Under the pieces are notes generated by a model. That model worked only from the letters and a program-made list of their open reading frames with translations, did not search any database and was not told the DNA's origin. Below, piece by piece: positions 8,401 through 15,433 of a stretch of 17,121 bases of DNA. The position numbers and the translations under genes are program-made. Source of the DNA: a bacterium (GTDB lineage Bacteria; Patescibacteriota; Gracilibacteria; UM-FILTER-43-11); assembly GCA_030426875.1 (NCBI GenBank), contig JAUHXI010000008.1:1-17121 (forward strand), read 5' to 3'. The first letter of the stretch is position 1. Each line of letters begins with the position of its first letter.

Positions 8401-9084
8401 CGCACCCCGCTAACTGCCATTAAATTGTTTTCTGAATTATTGTCTAAAGATAAAAAATATACTTACAATCGCAAACAAAAAGACTATTTTCATAACATTC
8501 AAGTCTCGACCGGTCGCATGATTCAATTGGTGAACGACTTACTGAATGTATCCCGACTAGAAAGTGGTAAAATGTCCATCAACCCTGAGAACACTAATCT
8601 AAAAACATTTATTAGATCTACCTCTAAAAGCATAGAAGCCATTGCTAAGAAAAAAAAGATTAAATATAAGCTTGATTTTCCGCAGTCCGACCTTAATAAA
8701 GTTCTGATTGATCAGGCCTTATTTCATGAAGTTCTCATTTGTTTTTTGAGCAATGCAGTTCGCTATACTCCTGCGCAGGGGTCAATTGAAATTTCTCTAA
8801 GAAAAGACAAAAAGCAATATCTAATTGCCATCAAAGATAGTGGGATTGGGATTCCCAAAAAGGCTCAGGCCAATATTTTTAAAAAATTCTTTCGAGCTGA
8901 CAATGCGGTTAAAACTGAAGCAGACGGTTCAGGCCTAGGCCTCTACATTGCTCATATGATCATGGAGGCCAGTGGTGGAAAAGTATGGTTTAAATCATCT
9001 GAAAAAGGGAGTACATTTTACATATCCATTCCACTCAAGGGAATGAAAATACGTAAGGGTGAGAAGAAAATTGCCCAATCCTAA
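5443..9084 (+). CDS. Multidomain sensor histidine kinase (DUF3068-TM-CHASE-PAS-HisKA-HATPase)
   Basis: The protein has 1213 residues. Residues 8-290 resemble DUF3068 (PorA-porin-like): a TM helix ending in APKILQLP, an extracytoplasmic beta-rich part with LWVEPVTGRLV, and a second TM at about 267-287. A block of roughly seven more helices (about 295-525) follows, with two copies of an N/M-P-x-T-G-x-x-F-type motif. Next come a CHASE ligand-binding domain (about 527-687), another TM (about 805-828) and a PAS domain (about 849-965). The HisKA domain has His984 in SHQLRTPL. The HATPase domain has Asn1104 (N box), DSGIGIP with Asp1132 (G1) and GSGLGLY from about Gly1162 (G2). All catalytic motifs are intact, so it should autophosphorylate on sensing an extracellular cue. 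The receiver gene 16 nt downstream is its likely partner. The start has no clear ribosome-binding site but is fixed by the N-terminal TM. Confidence 0.92.
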   Translation: MKPVKKNPAHALIGFLFLIFAVFWLWFIAPKILQLPENFSFSSQIISTDDLFDEERNAYSGSVYSKSHYLYETLETLNGQSTIKNSFDVRSIDDEPIFSVERIYGIDRQTGFHVEGMGDKDRNGYLFAPKNLKKDDSFTYWHINYDAPAHMEYIGTEYLYELEVYHYETEYDGVTIDQTKELANLPEVGISRGVELDVYLELWVEPVTGRLVKYRDNSTAYYYDLESGERLNPWNHFSNTFDEKSVKANVEHIRIEKIKSLIVESYIPLLMILMGAWFLLIFFGLKKGLKKIFTTKRIGLIIALFLIFWPILNLIDWTFQLELLNKIASQKAKMNPLTGLCFMIMGVGIIAKIKQFKTSTIYLGLILITVSTLSLLNLFEVISLELGLILFSEQILATPSPARMGMFTGIGFFLIGLAFISSQFKRWGGNHIIDVYITITILFSLLILISYSLEMVSLLGTSIFYSVSSTTAFLFFIGCSTIFIVFRGGDKHTLKFTGWVMVSSILFISIFATVIATGIVVNNFFNESELRFENQVNQATIAIEDRLNIYINTLKGGVGFVNASESVERNEWKTYVDSLDLDKNYPGIQGVGYSIFVQPEDKASHVQSIRNEGFPDYDIKPEGERDLYTSIIYLEPFDERNQQAFGYDMFSNAIRRSAMEKARDSGEPKMSGLITLVQEIDDDVQAGFLIYVPAYKTTANQDLEGRRENILGYVYSAFRARNFVEAVIGVGGLKEIGLSIYDGTEQGLENELYNDTNEKISKKGQVASFNSIKTIYAAGRPWTLNFVSSPGFGLSGFNQAIPIIIILAGIIISFLITLAVYTLASSRQKSIAYGKRLTENLRKEKAKDEAILASIGEGLIVVNEQGKIALVNKAFEVLIGWKAKEVHGKSLTEVIPMLNKKNEEIPKSKRLINKALKKRFKNATSAGKEIYYKRKNGSKFPVFLTVSPIMIDNKFMGVVEVFRDITKEREIDEAKTEFVSLASHQLRTPLTAIKLFSELLSKDKKYTYNRKQKDYFHNIQVSTGRMIQLVNDLLNVSRLESGKMSINPENTNLKTFIRSTSKSIEAIAKKKKIKYKLDFPQSDLNKVLIDQALFHEVLICFLSNAVRYTPAQGSIEISLRKDKKQYLIAIKDSGIGIPKKAQANIFKKFFRADNAVKTEADGSGLGLYIAHMIMEASGGKVWFKSSEKGSTFYISIPLKGMKIRKGEKKIAQS

Positions 9085-9100
9085 CCAATAAATTTAACCC

Positions 9101-9481
9101 ATGACAAAAACAATGATCAAAAAAAATATTCTTCTTGCTGAAGATGACCCCCTCATTGGATCTGCCTACGTAGACGGACTGACTCAGGCAAACTACAACG
9201 TAACTCACTGTATTTCTGGCCAAGAGGTTCTGGATAAACTCAAAAAGAAAAAGCCAGATCTGATGCTTTTGGATCTAAGAATGCCCGAAAAAGATGGGTT
9301 TGAAGTACTCAAGGAAATGAATAAAAATGGTCTAACTAAGGAGATTACGGTGATCATCACATCGAACCTAGATCAAGAATCTGATATAAAGCTATGTAAA
9401 AAATTAGGTGCAAAAGAATATTTAATAAAATCAAATAGCACCATTTTAAACCTTATAAAAACGATTAAAAAGTATATTTAG
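9101..9481 (+). CDS. Single-domain response regulator partner of the sensor kinase
   Basis: The 126-residue product is a complete CheY-like receiver. The acidic pair is E14/D15/D16 (LLAEDDP), the phospho-acceptor is Asp58 (LLDLRMP), the conserved Thr is T87 (IITS) and the conserved Lys is K110 (YLIKS). It has no output domain. It begins 16 nt after the kinase stop codon on the same strand, so it is almost certainly in the same transcript and is the obvious phospho-acceptor for that kinase. It resembles the receiver next to the GT2 gene, and the two may share a relay. An alternative in-frame ATG five codons in (MIKKNILLAEDD) is equally plausible as the start. The cellular output is unknown. 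Confidence 0.92.
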   Translation: MTKTMIKKNILLAEDDPLIGSAYVDGLTQANYNVTHCISGQEVLDKLKKKKPDLMLLDLRMPEKDGFEVLKEMNKNGLTKEITVIITSNLDQESDIKLCKKLGAKEYLIKSNSTILNLIKTIKKYI

Positions 9482-10512
9482 ATGAAAGTTATAAAGACTG
9501 CATAATGACTCAAAAATCCGTTAAAACGCAATGTTGCGTTGTAGGAGGGGCTCCAGCTGGGATGATTTTAGGCTATCTTTTAGCAAGGAAATGGAATGAT
9601 TTTTTCAAGATTTTAGAGGGGATACCATTCACCCTTCCGTCATGAATTTATTGGGGTAAATACTAAGCATAAAAAGGAAGTTTTAAACATCCAGGCTGAT
9701 CTCGTGGTGGGAGCAGATGGACGGCATTCCACCATCCGCAAAAAGGCTGGATTAAAAGCAGAAGACTACGGCGCACCCATGGATGTGCTTTGGTTCCGCA
9801 TCTCTCGAAGTAGCTCAGACCCCAGGCAGAGCTTTGACTGTCTCGACAAGGGACGCATTCTCGTCATGATTCAAAAGGAGGACTATTGGCAAGTGGGGTT
9901 TGTAGTGAAAAAGGGACACGTTGAAGAAGCCAAGGCTCAGGGGCTTGACTCCTTTCGTAATTATACTCAAGCACTGGCTCCATTTTTAAAAAACCGTGTG
10001 AATGAAATTAGGTCATGGGAGCAGGTTAAATCGCTTGAGGTCAAAATGAATCGCCTCAAGCAATGGTCAGGCAATGGCGTGATTTGTATTGGTGATGGGG
10101 CTCACGCCATGTCGCCTGTGGGTGAGCTCGATATCAACGTAGCAATTCAAGATGCAGTGGCTGTCGCCAACATTCTTGTACCAGCCTTCAAAAAGGGAAG
10201 GCCAACCTCAAGGGATTTGAAAAAGATTCAAAAGCGAAGAAATTTTGCCGTAAAACTCCTTCAGCGCATGCAGCTTTTTCTACAAAATCAATTGATTGCC
10301 AAAGCATTCAAAGGAAAAGGGAAGCCCAAAATTCCCTGGTTTTTTGGCATCATTAAAGATTTTTCTATTTTTTCTGTAAAGATCTTTCGCCTGTATTTGG
10401 CTGGACACACACTAGGCGATACAGTAAACAGCTCTTATTATGATTTTTGTGAATATGATGGCTCATGACTCTCATACTAACACATTCCTGGAGGACACCC
10501 GGCCTAAAGGCA

Positions 10513-10562
10513 CGGGTAATTCTAGTTGATTAAGGGCTTACCATTTCTCAAAAAATTACCCG
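10513..10562. repeat. 9-bp perfect inverted repeat
   Basis: CGGGTAATT at 10513-10521 is exactly complementary to AATTACCCG at 10554-10562, with a 32-nt loop. A smaller GC-rich hairpin (CCCGGCC/GGCACGGG, about 10498-10516) overlaps its left arm. No T-tract follows, so it is not an obvious intrinsic terminator. It lies at the broken C-terminal end of the monooxygenase pseudogene and could be a recombination scar or chance. Confidence 0.35.
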
Positions 10563-10642
10563 CTTATCTTATCGGTATCGACCACCAACCAGAGCATTTA
10601 TCCAAGGAATTGAAGCGTTCTCATTTACCTAAGATTCAATAA
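10523..10642 (+). pseudogene. Detached C-terminal remnant of the FAD monooxygenase
   Basis: In the frame of the 254-aa remnant, but after several stops, the sequence reads LIKGLPFLKKLPAYLIGID followed by HQPEHL and ends at TAA. UbiH/PHBH-type FAD monooxygenases commonly end with a stretch like LPxLRRLPARLIGxG followed by RPEH, so this is best read as the original C-terminus. About 160-180 nt of unrelated sequence with TGA, TAA and TAG codons separates it from the rest. It could instead be the tail of a second, otherwise lost paralogue. Confidence 0.45.
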
Positions 10643-10650
10643 AGAACTTG

Positions 10651-10720
10651 TTGGTAACACATTCTCTTCTACTTATTTTTGGGAGTTTGGGTTTAGGGTG
10701 AGACGAAAATAAGGAATTCT
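10651..10720 (+). repeat. Structured direct repeat, copy A
   Basis: This copy aligns without gaps to copy B at 11411-11480, with 47 of the first 60 positions identical by eye. The shared core is CTACTTATTTTT followed by GGAGTTT. It can fold as CTTATTTT pairing with AAAATAAG, with an outer ATTC/GAAT helix across a 7-nt bulge on the 5' side. A short T-run follows at about 10725. It lies upstream of the netrin-like gene. It may be a terminator of a lost upstream gene, a small structured RNA element, or a mobile repeat. Confidence 0.55.
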
Positions 10721-10736
10721 AAAAAGTTTTTATGGA

Positions 10737-10745
10737 TGGTATACT
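10737..10745 (+). promoter_or_regulatory. Candidate extended -10 promoter of the netrin-like gene
   Basis: TG at 10737-10738, one base, then TATACT at 10740-10745 forms an extended -10 element. No convincing -35 box is seen. Transcription would start near 10752, leaving a leader of about 50 nt before the ATG at 10802. No Shine-Dalgarno sequence precedes that start. Confidence 0.35.
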
Positions 10746-10801
10746 CTAACTATACGAAGTAAACTAAAAAACTGCGATTCGTCATAAAATGCATAAGTTA
10801 T

Positions 10802-11377
10802 ATGAAAAATTTTCCAAAAAAGCTGTTGGCAGGCCTTTCAATAACAATTTTTGTGGTTTCTTTTATCACCCCAAATGCTCATGCATTGAGTTGTATGCGG
10901 CAAGGACCACTAGGTCGAATTTGGGAGGCAAGAAGTGTTGAATTTGTTTTTGAGGGATACGTGGAAAGTGTAGGTGAGCCTAAAATAGTCGAACCCTATC
11001 TAATAGAAAATGAATCAGGGGATTTTCAGTTCACAAGAATACCTGAAATAGAGGGTAACTACCCTGACTCTAAACCTTACCAAGTCGAAGTTTCAAAAGT
11101 ATGGAAAGGCTCAGTTGATACTAATAAGGTAGTGGTGTATGCAGGGGGAGATTTATATCAACATGACATAGAGGTGGGTAAGCATTATTTCTTTTTGATC
11201 AATAGTAAAGGAGAAGATGGTTTTTATTTGGGTAGCTGTTCACCTTCTACTTATAGTCCTTTATGGGGTAGAATGATTTTCTTCTCACATGTAATTATTT
11301 GGACACTTTTTGGTCTTGCGGCAGTTGGAATAGCATTCTTGATACGAAGAAAAATGAAGCACAAAAACATTGGCTAA
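10802..11377 (+). CDS. Secreted, membrane-anchored netrin/TIMP-like (OB-fold) protein
   Basis: The protein has 191 residues. A signal peptide (positive KNFPKK, hydrophobic 8-22, Ala-His-Ala near 26-28) is followed by LSCMRQG with Cys31. A beta-rich domain then contains FVFEGYVESVG, YQVEVSKVWKG (93-103), a VVVYAGGD strand and a closing Cys146 in LGSCSPS. The order F-x-G-x-V, V-x-x-VWKG and the terminal Cys is that of bacterial NTR/TIMP-like OB domains. In these the first Cys sits just after the cleavage site and pairs with a distal Cys. A TM helix at about 158-181 with a basic tail anchors the protein outside the cell with the tail inside. The gene stands alone between structured repeats. Domain identity is fairly likely; the biochemical role in bacteria is unclear. 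Confidence 0.7.
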   Translation: MKNFPKKLLAGLSITIFVVSFITPNAHALSCMRQGPLGRIWEARSVEFVFEGYVESVGEPKIVEPYLIENESGDFQFTRIPEIEGNYPDSKPYQVEVSKVWKGSVDTNKVVVYAGGDLYQHDIEVGKHYFFLINSKGEDGFYLGSCSPSTYSPLWGRMIFFSHVIIWTLFGLAAVGIAFLIRRKMKHKNIG

Positions 11378-11410
11378 TTTAAGATCATAATTTGCTTAGC
11401 CATAGAATTT

Positions 11411-11480
11411 TTGGTAATACACCTTTTTCTACTTATTTTTAGGAGTTTAGCTTTAAGCTAAGCCGAAAGTAGGTGTTTTT
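11411..11480 (+). terminator. Structured direct repeat, copy B; probable intrinsic terminator
   Basis: This sequence follows the netrin-like gene by 33 nt. ACACC and TACTT (separated by a 6-nt bulge) can pair with AAGTA and GGTGT, enclosing an inner TTAGC/GCTAA hairpin, and the stem is followed by seven T residues (11476-11482). On the plus strand this is a good intrinsic terminator. On the minus strand it lacks a T-tract, so it would not efficiently stop transcripts from the convergent pnkp gene. It is the diverged partner of copy A at 10651-10720. Confidence 0.6.
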
Positions 11481-11502
11481 TTAAAGTAAGATACTGTAAT
11501 TT

Positions 11503-14085
11503 TTACAACCTTGGATCAAGTTCCTTCTCCACCTTCTCCTCTACAATCATCTGAGCACATAAACTAAAGTAAGTCTTATTTTGTTCATTGATTTTTGAAT
11601 AAGGCACCTCCAAGAGCTTCTTTCCAATTTCAAACTCCTTCATTGAAGTTCTTAGCTTCCTACAAATTGATTTCTTTTTTAATAGCTTCCCGTACTTCTT
11701 TTCGGAAAGATAATCATATCCATAAATGATTGTCAGATAGTCTTTGTTGCGAACCTTGAGACAAGGGGCAACACCCCCCTGAAAAACTATCTCAGGTTTA
11801 ATAACCACGCCCTCCATACCCTCATCTATTGTGAGAGCTTCATAAAACTTTTGAGCATTTTTAAGGGCTTTTTTATCTTTCAGACTTAAAATTAAACAAG
11901 GGTCATTACTTATTTGAGGGTAGATTTCAGTATTTTTGTGTTTTTCAGAAAGGAAGCATTCTTCGTTACCCTTTTGATCGACTGATTTTAAAAGCATAAA
12001 AGGCTTGAAGGTGATTTCTTCATCATCGTGACCATATTGTTTTAGTTGCTGCTTGTACCGCCCAATTTTTTCTTTTTCTGACTGAACAGACTTCCAAGAG
12101 CTACGGCTGAATTGGCCATAGTTTTCCAGAGTCCGGTAAAAAGAATGGTCATATTTTTCAATAAAGTCTTTTTTGCCTAATTCCTTCATTGCGTGGACAT
12201 AATTGACATCCTCATATTTTCCCTTGAGTTCTTTCAGGGCTTCTTCAAAGCCTTCTTCTTTCAGAAAAGCTGTCTCTAATTCCAGTGCTGTGGCAATGGT
12301 TTTAAATTGATCCTGAATTAGCTCTTTGCCCAGTGCTGACCAAGGAAGGAGTTCGCCATCAATTAAGAGCATTTTTAACTTTCTTTCCTTAAAGTAGGCT
12401 GTGAATTGTTTGATCAGTTTCTTGTAGATTGGAGTTAAATCTAGCCTATCAGGGCGAATCGTAAAGCCATTACGACTGGTGGCATAACAGTCTTCCACCC
12501 TTTTGAAGAGATAGATGTTACATCGGCTCCCCATGTATTTTGGCTGAAGAATTACTTTTTCCACCCTCCTTTCTCGATAATAGTCTAGTGCTTGTTCCAG
12601 TGACTCCAACTCACCTTCTTGTTTATCGGCAGGACACATGGTGCCAGATATAAAGTTAACCTTTTGGTTAGCCAGGTGTTCAATGCGCCTGTGGTCTTTG
12701 GGTTCAAGATTCAGAGATTCCATCTTCTCTTCCTCTTTTTTGTGCTCAAACAAAAGCGGAACGTTTCCTTCCATTACTTCACTCTCCTTTAGCTCCGAGG
12801 GGCTAGAGTGGAAGCGAGGCTTTGGAAGCTGTGGATCAAAAATGACTGAGGTGAGACCTTTCCCATGTACACATCCATTATCAATACAAATCTTATTTTC
12901 AGCGACGTGTCGGTTCTGCAAAGCCATATGACCAAATACATGATAAGGTTGGTTGAACTCAGCCTCTTCTCTTAAAAAATTAAAAGAATCTTGCAGAGCT
13001 TTTTGATATGCATCATCACTGTCATACTCTTTGCGACGAGGAAAGATAAAGTTTCGTTGAGCTTTCAGAGAATATTTGTCGACTTTTCCTAAAAACTTAT
13101 TTCGGCAAGGGGCATGGGTGGCAATAAAATCACGATGTTTTACAAACTCTGTGCAGTGCTCAAAAATCTTGTAGAATTTATTTTTGAGGATTTTATTTTT
13201 TTCAAAAAGTTCGATTGAATCAAAATATTTTAGGACTTCTGCACTGATTTTCTCTTTTTCAATCTGACCTTCCAGCCACTTGTAGACAAAGTTTTCGTGA
13301 TTCCCTTTCACTAGAATAAATTCATCCAAATGTTTGTGGATAAACTCCACGACTTTTTTTGTATCCGGCCCCTTATCTATAAAATCACCCACTAAAATCA
13401 GTTGTTCGTCATTTTTTTTAGCTTCTTCGTAAGTGTTTTTGAGTGCCTTAAAGCAGCCGTGCACATCACCGACCAGACGATATTTCTGATTTGTCTTTAA
13501 TTGTGTCTTTTGATAAAAGTCCTCTTTCTCTATTGTGATCTGTAGTTTTTTAAAGGCATTGTCTTTCAAGCGGTAAACTTGGTGATATTCCCTTAAATTC
13601 AGCTCTCGCATGGTTTCACGCATGAGTTTTTTAATGTCTCGATTGATCATTTTATTAATCCAAGGCTCAACATCCTCTGGTACATATTGAAAAAAGTCTT
13701 CTCGATTTTTGTAGCTAAACGCAATGGTGGCCACCTGATAATGATTGGTTTTCGCAATTGCTAAAATTTCATCCCGAAACTCTTTGTAAAGCCCTTTGGT
13801 ATCTACGATAATAAACTCTGCATTCAAAGGGTGGCTGGAAAGATTCTTTATTCGGTTCAAGAGAACGTCAAAGGCTTGTTTGCTGATGTGTAACATTTCT
13901 TTATCGTACTTATGATGATCTTTGCCTAAAAGTTCCTGACGAATATGGTCGGAAGAAAGATGATGAACGTTGTACTCCGAAAGAGCTGGAATAAGGTGAT
14001 TTTCTGCAAAGTAAGTCTTTCCGCAGTTTGAAGGGCCAGCGAGTAAAACGATGGTGTGAGGCATTAAGCTGATGGACTTGTTCAT
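11503..14085 (-). CDS. pnkp: Polynucleotide kinase-phosphatase-RNA ligase Pnkp (bacterial RNA repair)
   Basis: The protein has 860 residues, close to characterised bacterial Pnkp (about 870). The N-terminal kinase has the P-loop GPSNCGKT (17-24). The central binuclear metallophosphatase has GDVHG (206-210), GDFIDKGP, GNHE (His263) and a later FGHMALQ/IDNGCVHGKGLTSV segment. The C-terminal adenylyltransferase has the nucleotidyl-acceptor motif QPKYMGSR with Lys516, then SRNGF, LLIDGELLPW, EGVVIKPE and LKVRNKDYLTIIYG. Together these would convert the 2',3'-cyclic phosphate and 5'-OH ends left by ribotoxins into ligatable ends and adenylate the 5' phosphate. In known systems sealing requires Hen1, encoded just upstream with a 4-nt ATGA overlap. 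All catalytic motifs appear intact. The substrate is probably cleaved tRNA, from family knowledge. Confidence 0.95.
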   Translation of the reverse strand: MNKSISLMPHTIVLLAGPSNCGKTYFAENHLIPALSEYNVHHLSSDHIRQELLGKDHHKYDKEMLHISKQAFDVLLNRIKNLSSHPLNAEFIIVDTKGLYKEFRDEILAIAKTNHYQVATIAFSYKNREDFFQYVPEDVEPWINKMINRDIKKLMRETMRELNLREYHQVYRLKDNAFKKLQITIEKEDFYQKTQLKTNQKYRLVGDVHGCFKALKNTYEEAKKNDEQLILVGDFIDKGPDTKKVVEFIHKHLDEFILVKGNHENFVYKWLEGQIEKEKISAEVLKYFDSIELFEKNKILKNKFYKIFEHCTEFVKHRDFIATHAPCRNKFLGKVDKYSLKAQRNFIFPRRKEYDSDDAYQKALQDSFNFLREEAEFNQPYHVFGHMALQNRHVAENKICIDNGCVHGKGLTSVIFDPQLPKPRFHSSPSELKESEVMEGNVPLLFEHKKEEEKMESLNLEPKDHRRIEHLANQKVNFISGTMCPADKQEGELESLEQALDYYRERRVEKVILQPKYMGSRCNIYLFKRVEDCYATSRNGFTIRPDRLDLTPIYKKLIKQFTAYFKERKLKMLLIDGELLPWSALGKELIQDQFKTIATALELETAFLKEEGFEEALKELKGKYEDVNYVHAMKELGKKDFIEKYDHSFYRTLENYGQFSRSSWKSVQSEKEKIGRYKQQLKQYGHDDEEITFKPFMLLKSVDQKGNEECFLSEKHKNTEIYPQISNDPCLILSLKDKKALKNAQKFYEALTIDEGMEGVVIKPEIVFQGGVAPCLKVRNKDYLTIIYGYDYLSEKKYGKLLKKKSICRKLRTSMKEFEIGKKLLEVPYSKINEQNKTYFSLCAQMIVEEKVEKELDPRL

Positions 14086-15374
14086 TCGTATTCAAAATTA
14101 AGGACGCAACCCAAGGTGGTTGGATGATCATTCACTACATCTCCCACAGGTTTAAATTGCGGAGTGATTTTCTGGATCATTTTGTGTTTAGACTGGAGGG
14201 TTTTTATACTTTTTTTAATCCATTTTTCAAAGTCTTTTTCACTTATCTCAAAGTCATGGTCGTGATGGCGCATTTCCTCCTCGTCTTCAAAATAAAACTG
14301 ATTAAATTCCTGATTGGGCGTAGTAAGGATGATTTTTTCAGGTTGTTTACTCGCAACCACATTCAGTAATTGCTCAGCTTCTTTCAGGCTCATGTGCTCA
14401 ATTACTTCAGTCAAAATAATTTGAGGCTTCATATCCTCTGGCAATTCTTCTGCTGAGGAATAGAGAACTATGTTCTCAAGTTTCTTTTTTTCTGCTTTTT
14501 TTTGTAAAATTTCTAACACTTCCTCATCAATATCAACTGCATGAATTTTCTGCTCGGTATGTTTGGCGTAATTTAAAGTGTAATATCCTTCGCCGCAGCC
14601 CACATCAAAAATCGGTTTTTCTAAATCAATATGACCATCTACAAAACGTTTTCTGGCTTGTAGATTGGTGCCAAAACTCATTTGGATGGATTGAGATTCA
14701 GATTTTTCCAACAAGGATTTAAACTGCTTAAAGTCTTTTTTCCTCCATAGCAAATGGAGCTTAAACACATAGCGAAAGAAATAGGGTGCATCTACTAGAT
14801 TCAGGGCTGATAGATATTTTTTAAGCAGGCTGGCATCGGTGTAAAACCATTCCTTGTTTAATGCAGCGATGAATAGACAGAGTAAATCCACAAAATTCAG
14901 GAGTTCATAAAGGCTCTGCTTTGTTTGAATGTGAATGGTGAAGTCCTTATTGAGTCCTTCGTGAGGAATGATTTTTATTTCATAACCCTTAAAATAATCC
15001 TTCACCCGTTCCACAAGGTTGGGCCTTTTGAGTCGAATCAGGTTCAGTGTGCAGCCATTTTTAAAGCCAGAATCATCCTTTTCTTGTTTTGACTTTGTAG
15101 CTGAGGCAAAAAATTCTTTCAGGGCATGGTTATAGAATAGTGGTGAGTTATAACGGCTCACATTTAAATATTCAAAAGATTCTTCTTCAGAGGTTTTAAA
15201 AGAGACTTCATTTTCTGCATCACGAAAATAAAGGTTATAGGCTTGATTTTTTTGGCTGTACCAGCCGAAGGCATTCCCCAGTTTTATGCTGGACGAGCGC
15301 ATGCCACCCTTGGGGTGTTTGCGTATGACCTGAGAGAATTCAGGGTTATTTGATGTGAGCTGAAAGATGGCCAT
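14082..15374 (-). CDS. hen1: 3'-terminal RNA ribose 2'-O-methyltransferase Hen1
   Basis: The protein has 430 residues. The N-terminal half (about 1-235) matches the bacterial Hen1 N-terminal domain that activates the Pnkp ligase: KHP, then LGNAFGWYS, then SRYNSPLFYN. The C-terminal half is a SAM-dependent methyltransferase with DVGCGEG (257-263), an acidic AVDID strand end (279-283), the EVIEH metal motif (E323, E326, H327) and RHHDHDFE (H373), which completes the Mn2+ site of Hen1 enzymes. It 2'-O-methylates the 3' end of broken RNA before ligation, so the repaired junction resists renewed cleavage by the same ribotoxin. The start at 15374 gives the family N-terminus. There is no Shine-Dalgarno sequence, but an extended -10 promoter lies about 50 nt upstream. 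It is coupled to pnkp by a 4-nt overlap. Confidence 0.95.
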   Translation of the reverse strand: MAIFQLTSNNPEFSQVIRKHPKGGMRSSSIKLGNAFGWYSQKNQAYNLYFRDAENEVSFKTSEEESFEYLNVSRYNSPLFYNHALKEFFASATKSKQEKDDSGFKNGCTLNLIRLKRPNLVERVKDYFKGYEIKIIPHEGLNKDFTIHIQTKQSLYELLNFVDLLCLFIAALNKEWFYTDASLLKKYLSALNLVDAPYFFRYVFKLHLLWRKKDFKQFKSLLEKSESQSIQMSFGTNLQARKRFVDGHIDLEKPIFDVGCGEGYYTLNYAKHTEQKIHAVDIDEEVLEILQKKAEKKKLENIVLYSSAEELPEDMKPQIILTEVIEHMSLKEAEQLLNVVASKQPEKIILTTPNQEFNQFYFEDEEEMRHHDHDFEISEKDFEKWIKKSIKTLQSKHKMIQKITPQFKPVGDVVNDHPTTLGCVLNFEYE

Positions 15375-15424
15375 TTTTATCTGAAGTAGAAATTTACTTT
15401 TATATTAAGGTAAAAAGTAGGGTC

Positions 15425-15433
15425 ATTTTATCA
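15425..15433 (-). promoter_or_regulatory. Candidate extended -10 promoter of hen1-pnkp
   Basis: Reading on the minus strand, TGA at 15433-15431 is followed by TAAAAT at 15430-15425, forming an extended -10 (TGnTAAAAT). Upstream is a T-rich stretch but no good -35 box. It predicts a start near 15418 and a leader of about 44 nt. The rest of the stretch from 15375 to the tRNA-like element is AT-rich with short imperfect palindromes; I see no gene in it. Confidence 0.35.

Larger units (their letters stand above)
9505..10642 (+). pseudogene. FAD-dependent monooxygenase (UbiH/PHBH-like), decayed
   Basis: An ATG at 9505 begins a typical FAD-binding start (CCVVGGAPAGMILGYLLAR). The normal second part of the Rossmann unit, about a dozen codons, is then missing, and the frame reaches a TGA at about 9645. 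In the neighbouring frame, DFRGDTIHPSVMNLLG (family motif RGDTIHPS) is legible, showing a frameshift near 9616. About 80-90 codons are then absent before a third frame resumes with QADLVVGADGRHSTIRKKAG from about 9690. The GD motif reads GDGAHAMSPVGELDIN, where the family has GG-x-G-IN, and the frame ends at a TGA at 10466-10468. A plausible C-terminus (LIKGLPFLKKLPAYLIGID, then a PEH motif) appears in the same frame to a TAA at 10640-10642. A remnant encoding about 254 aa is open but could not bind FAD without its N-terminus. Confidence 0.8.

Noticed and set aside
9704..10468. The 254-aa frame with a GTG start as an intact monooxygenase.
   Set aside because: It begins in the middle of the FAD-binding fold (VVGADGRHST), and recognisable upstream family motifs lie in other frames, so it is part of a pseudogene.
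10651..11482. Integron attC sites around the netrin-like gene.
   Set aside because: The repeats lack convincing RYYYAAC/GTTRRRY core sites and no integrase is present; a terminator or structured-repeat explanation fits better.
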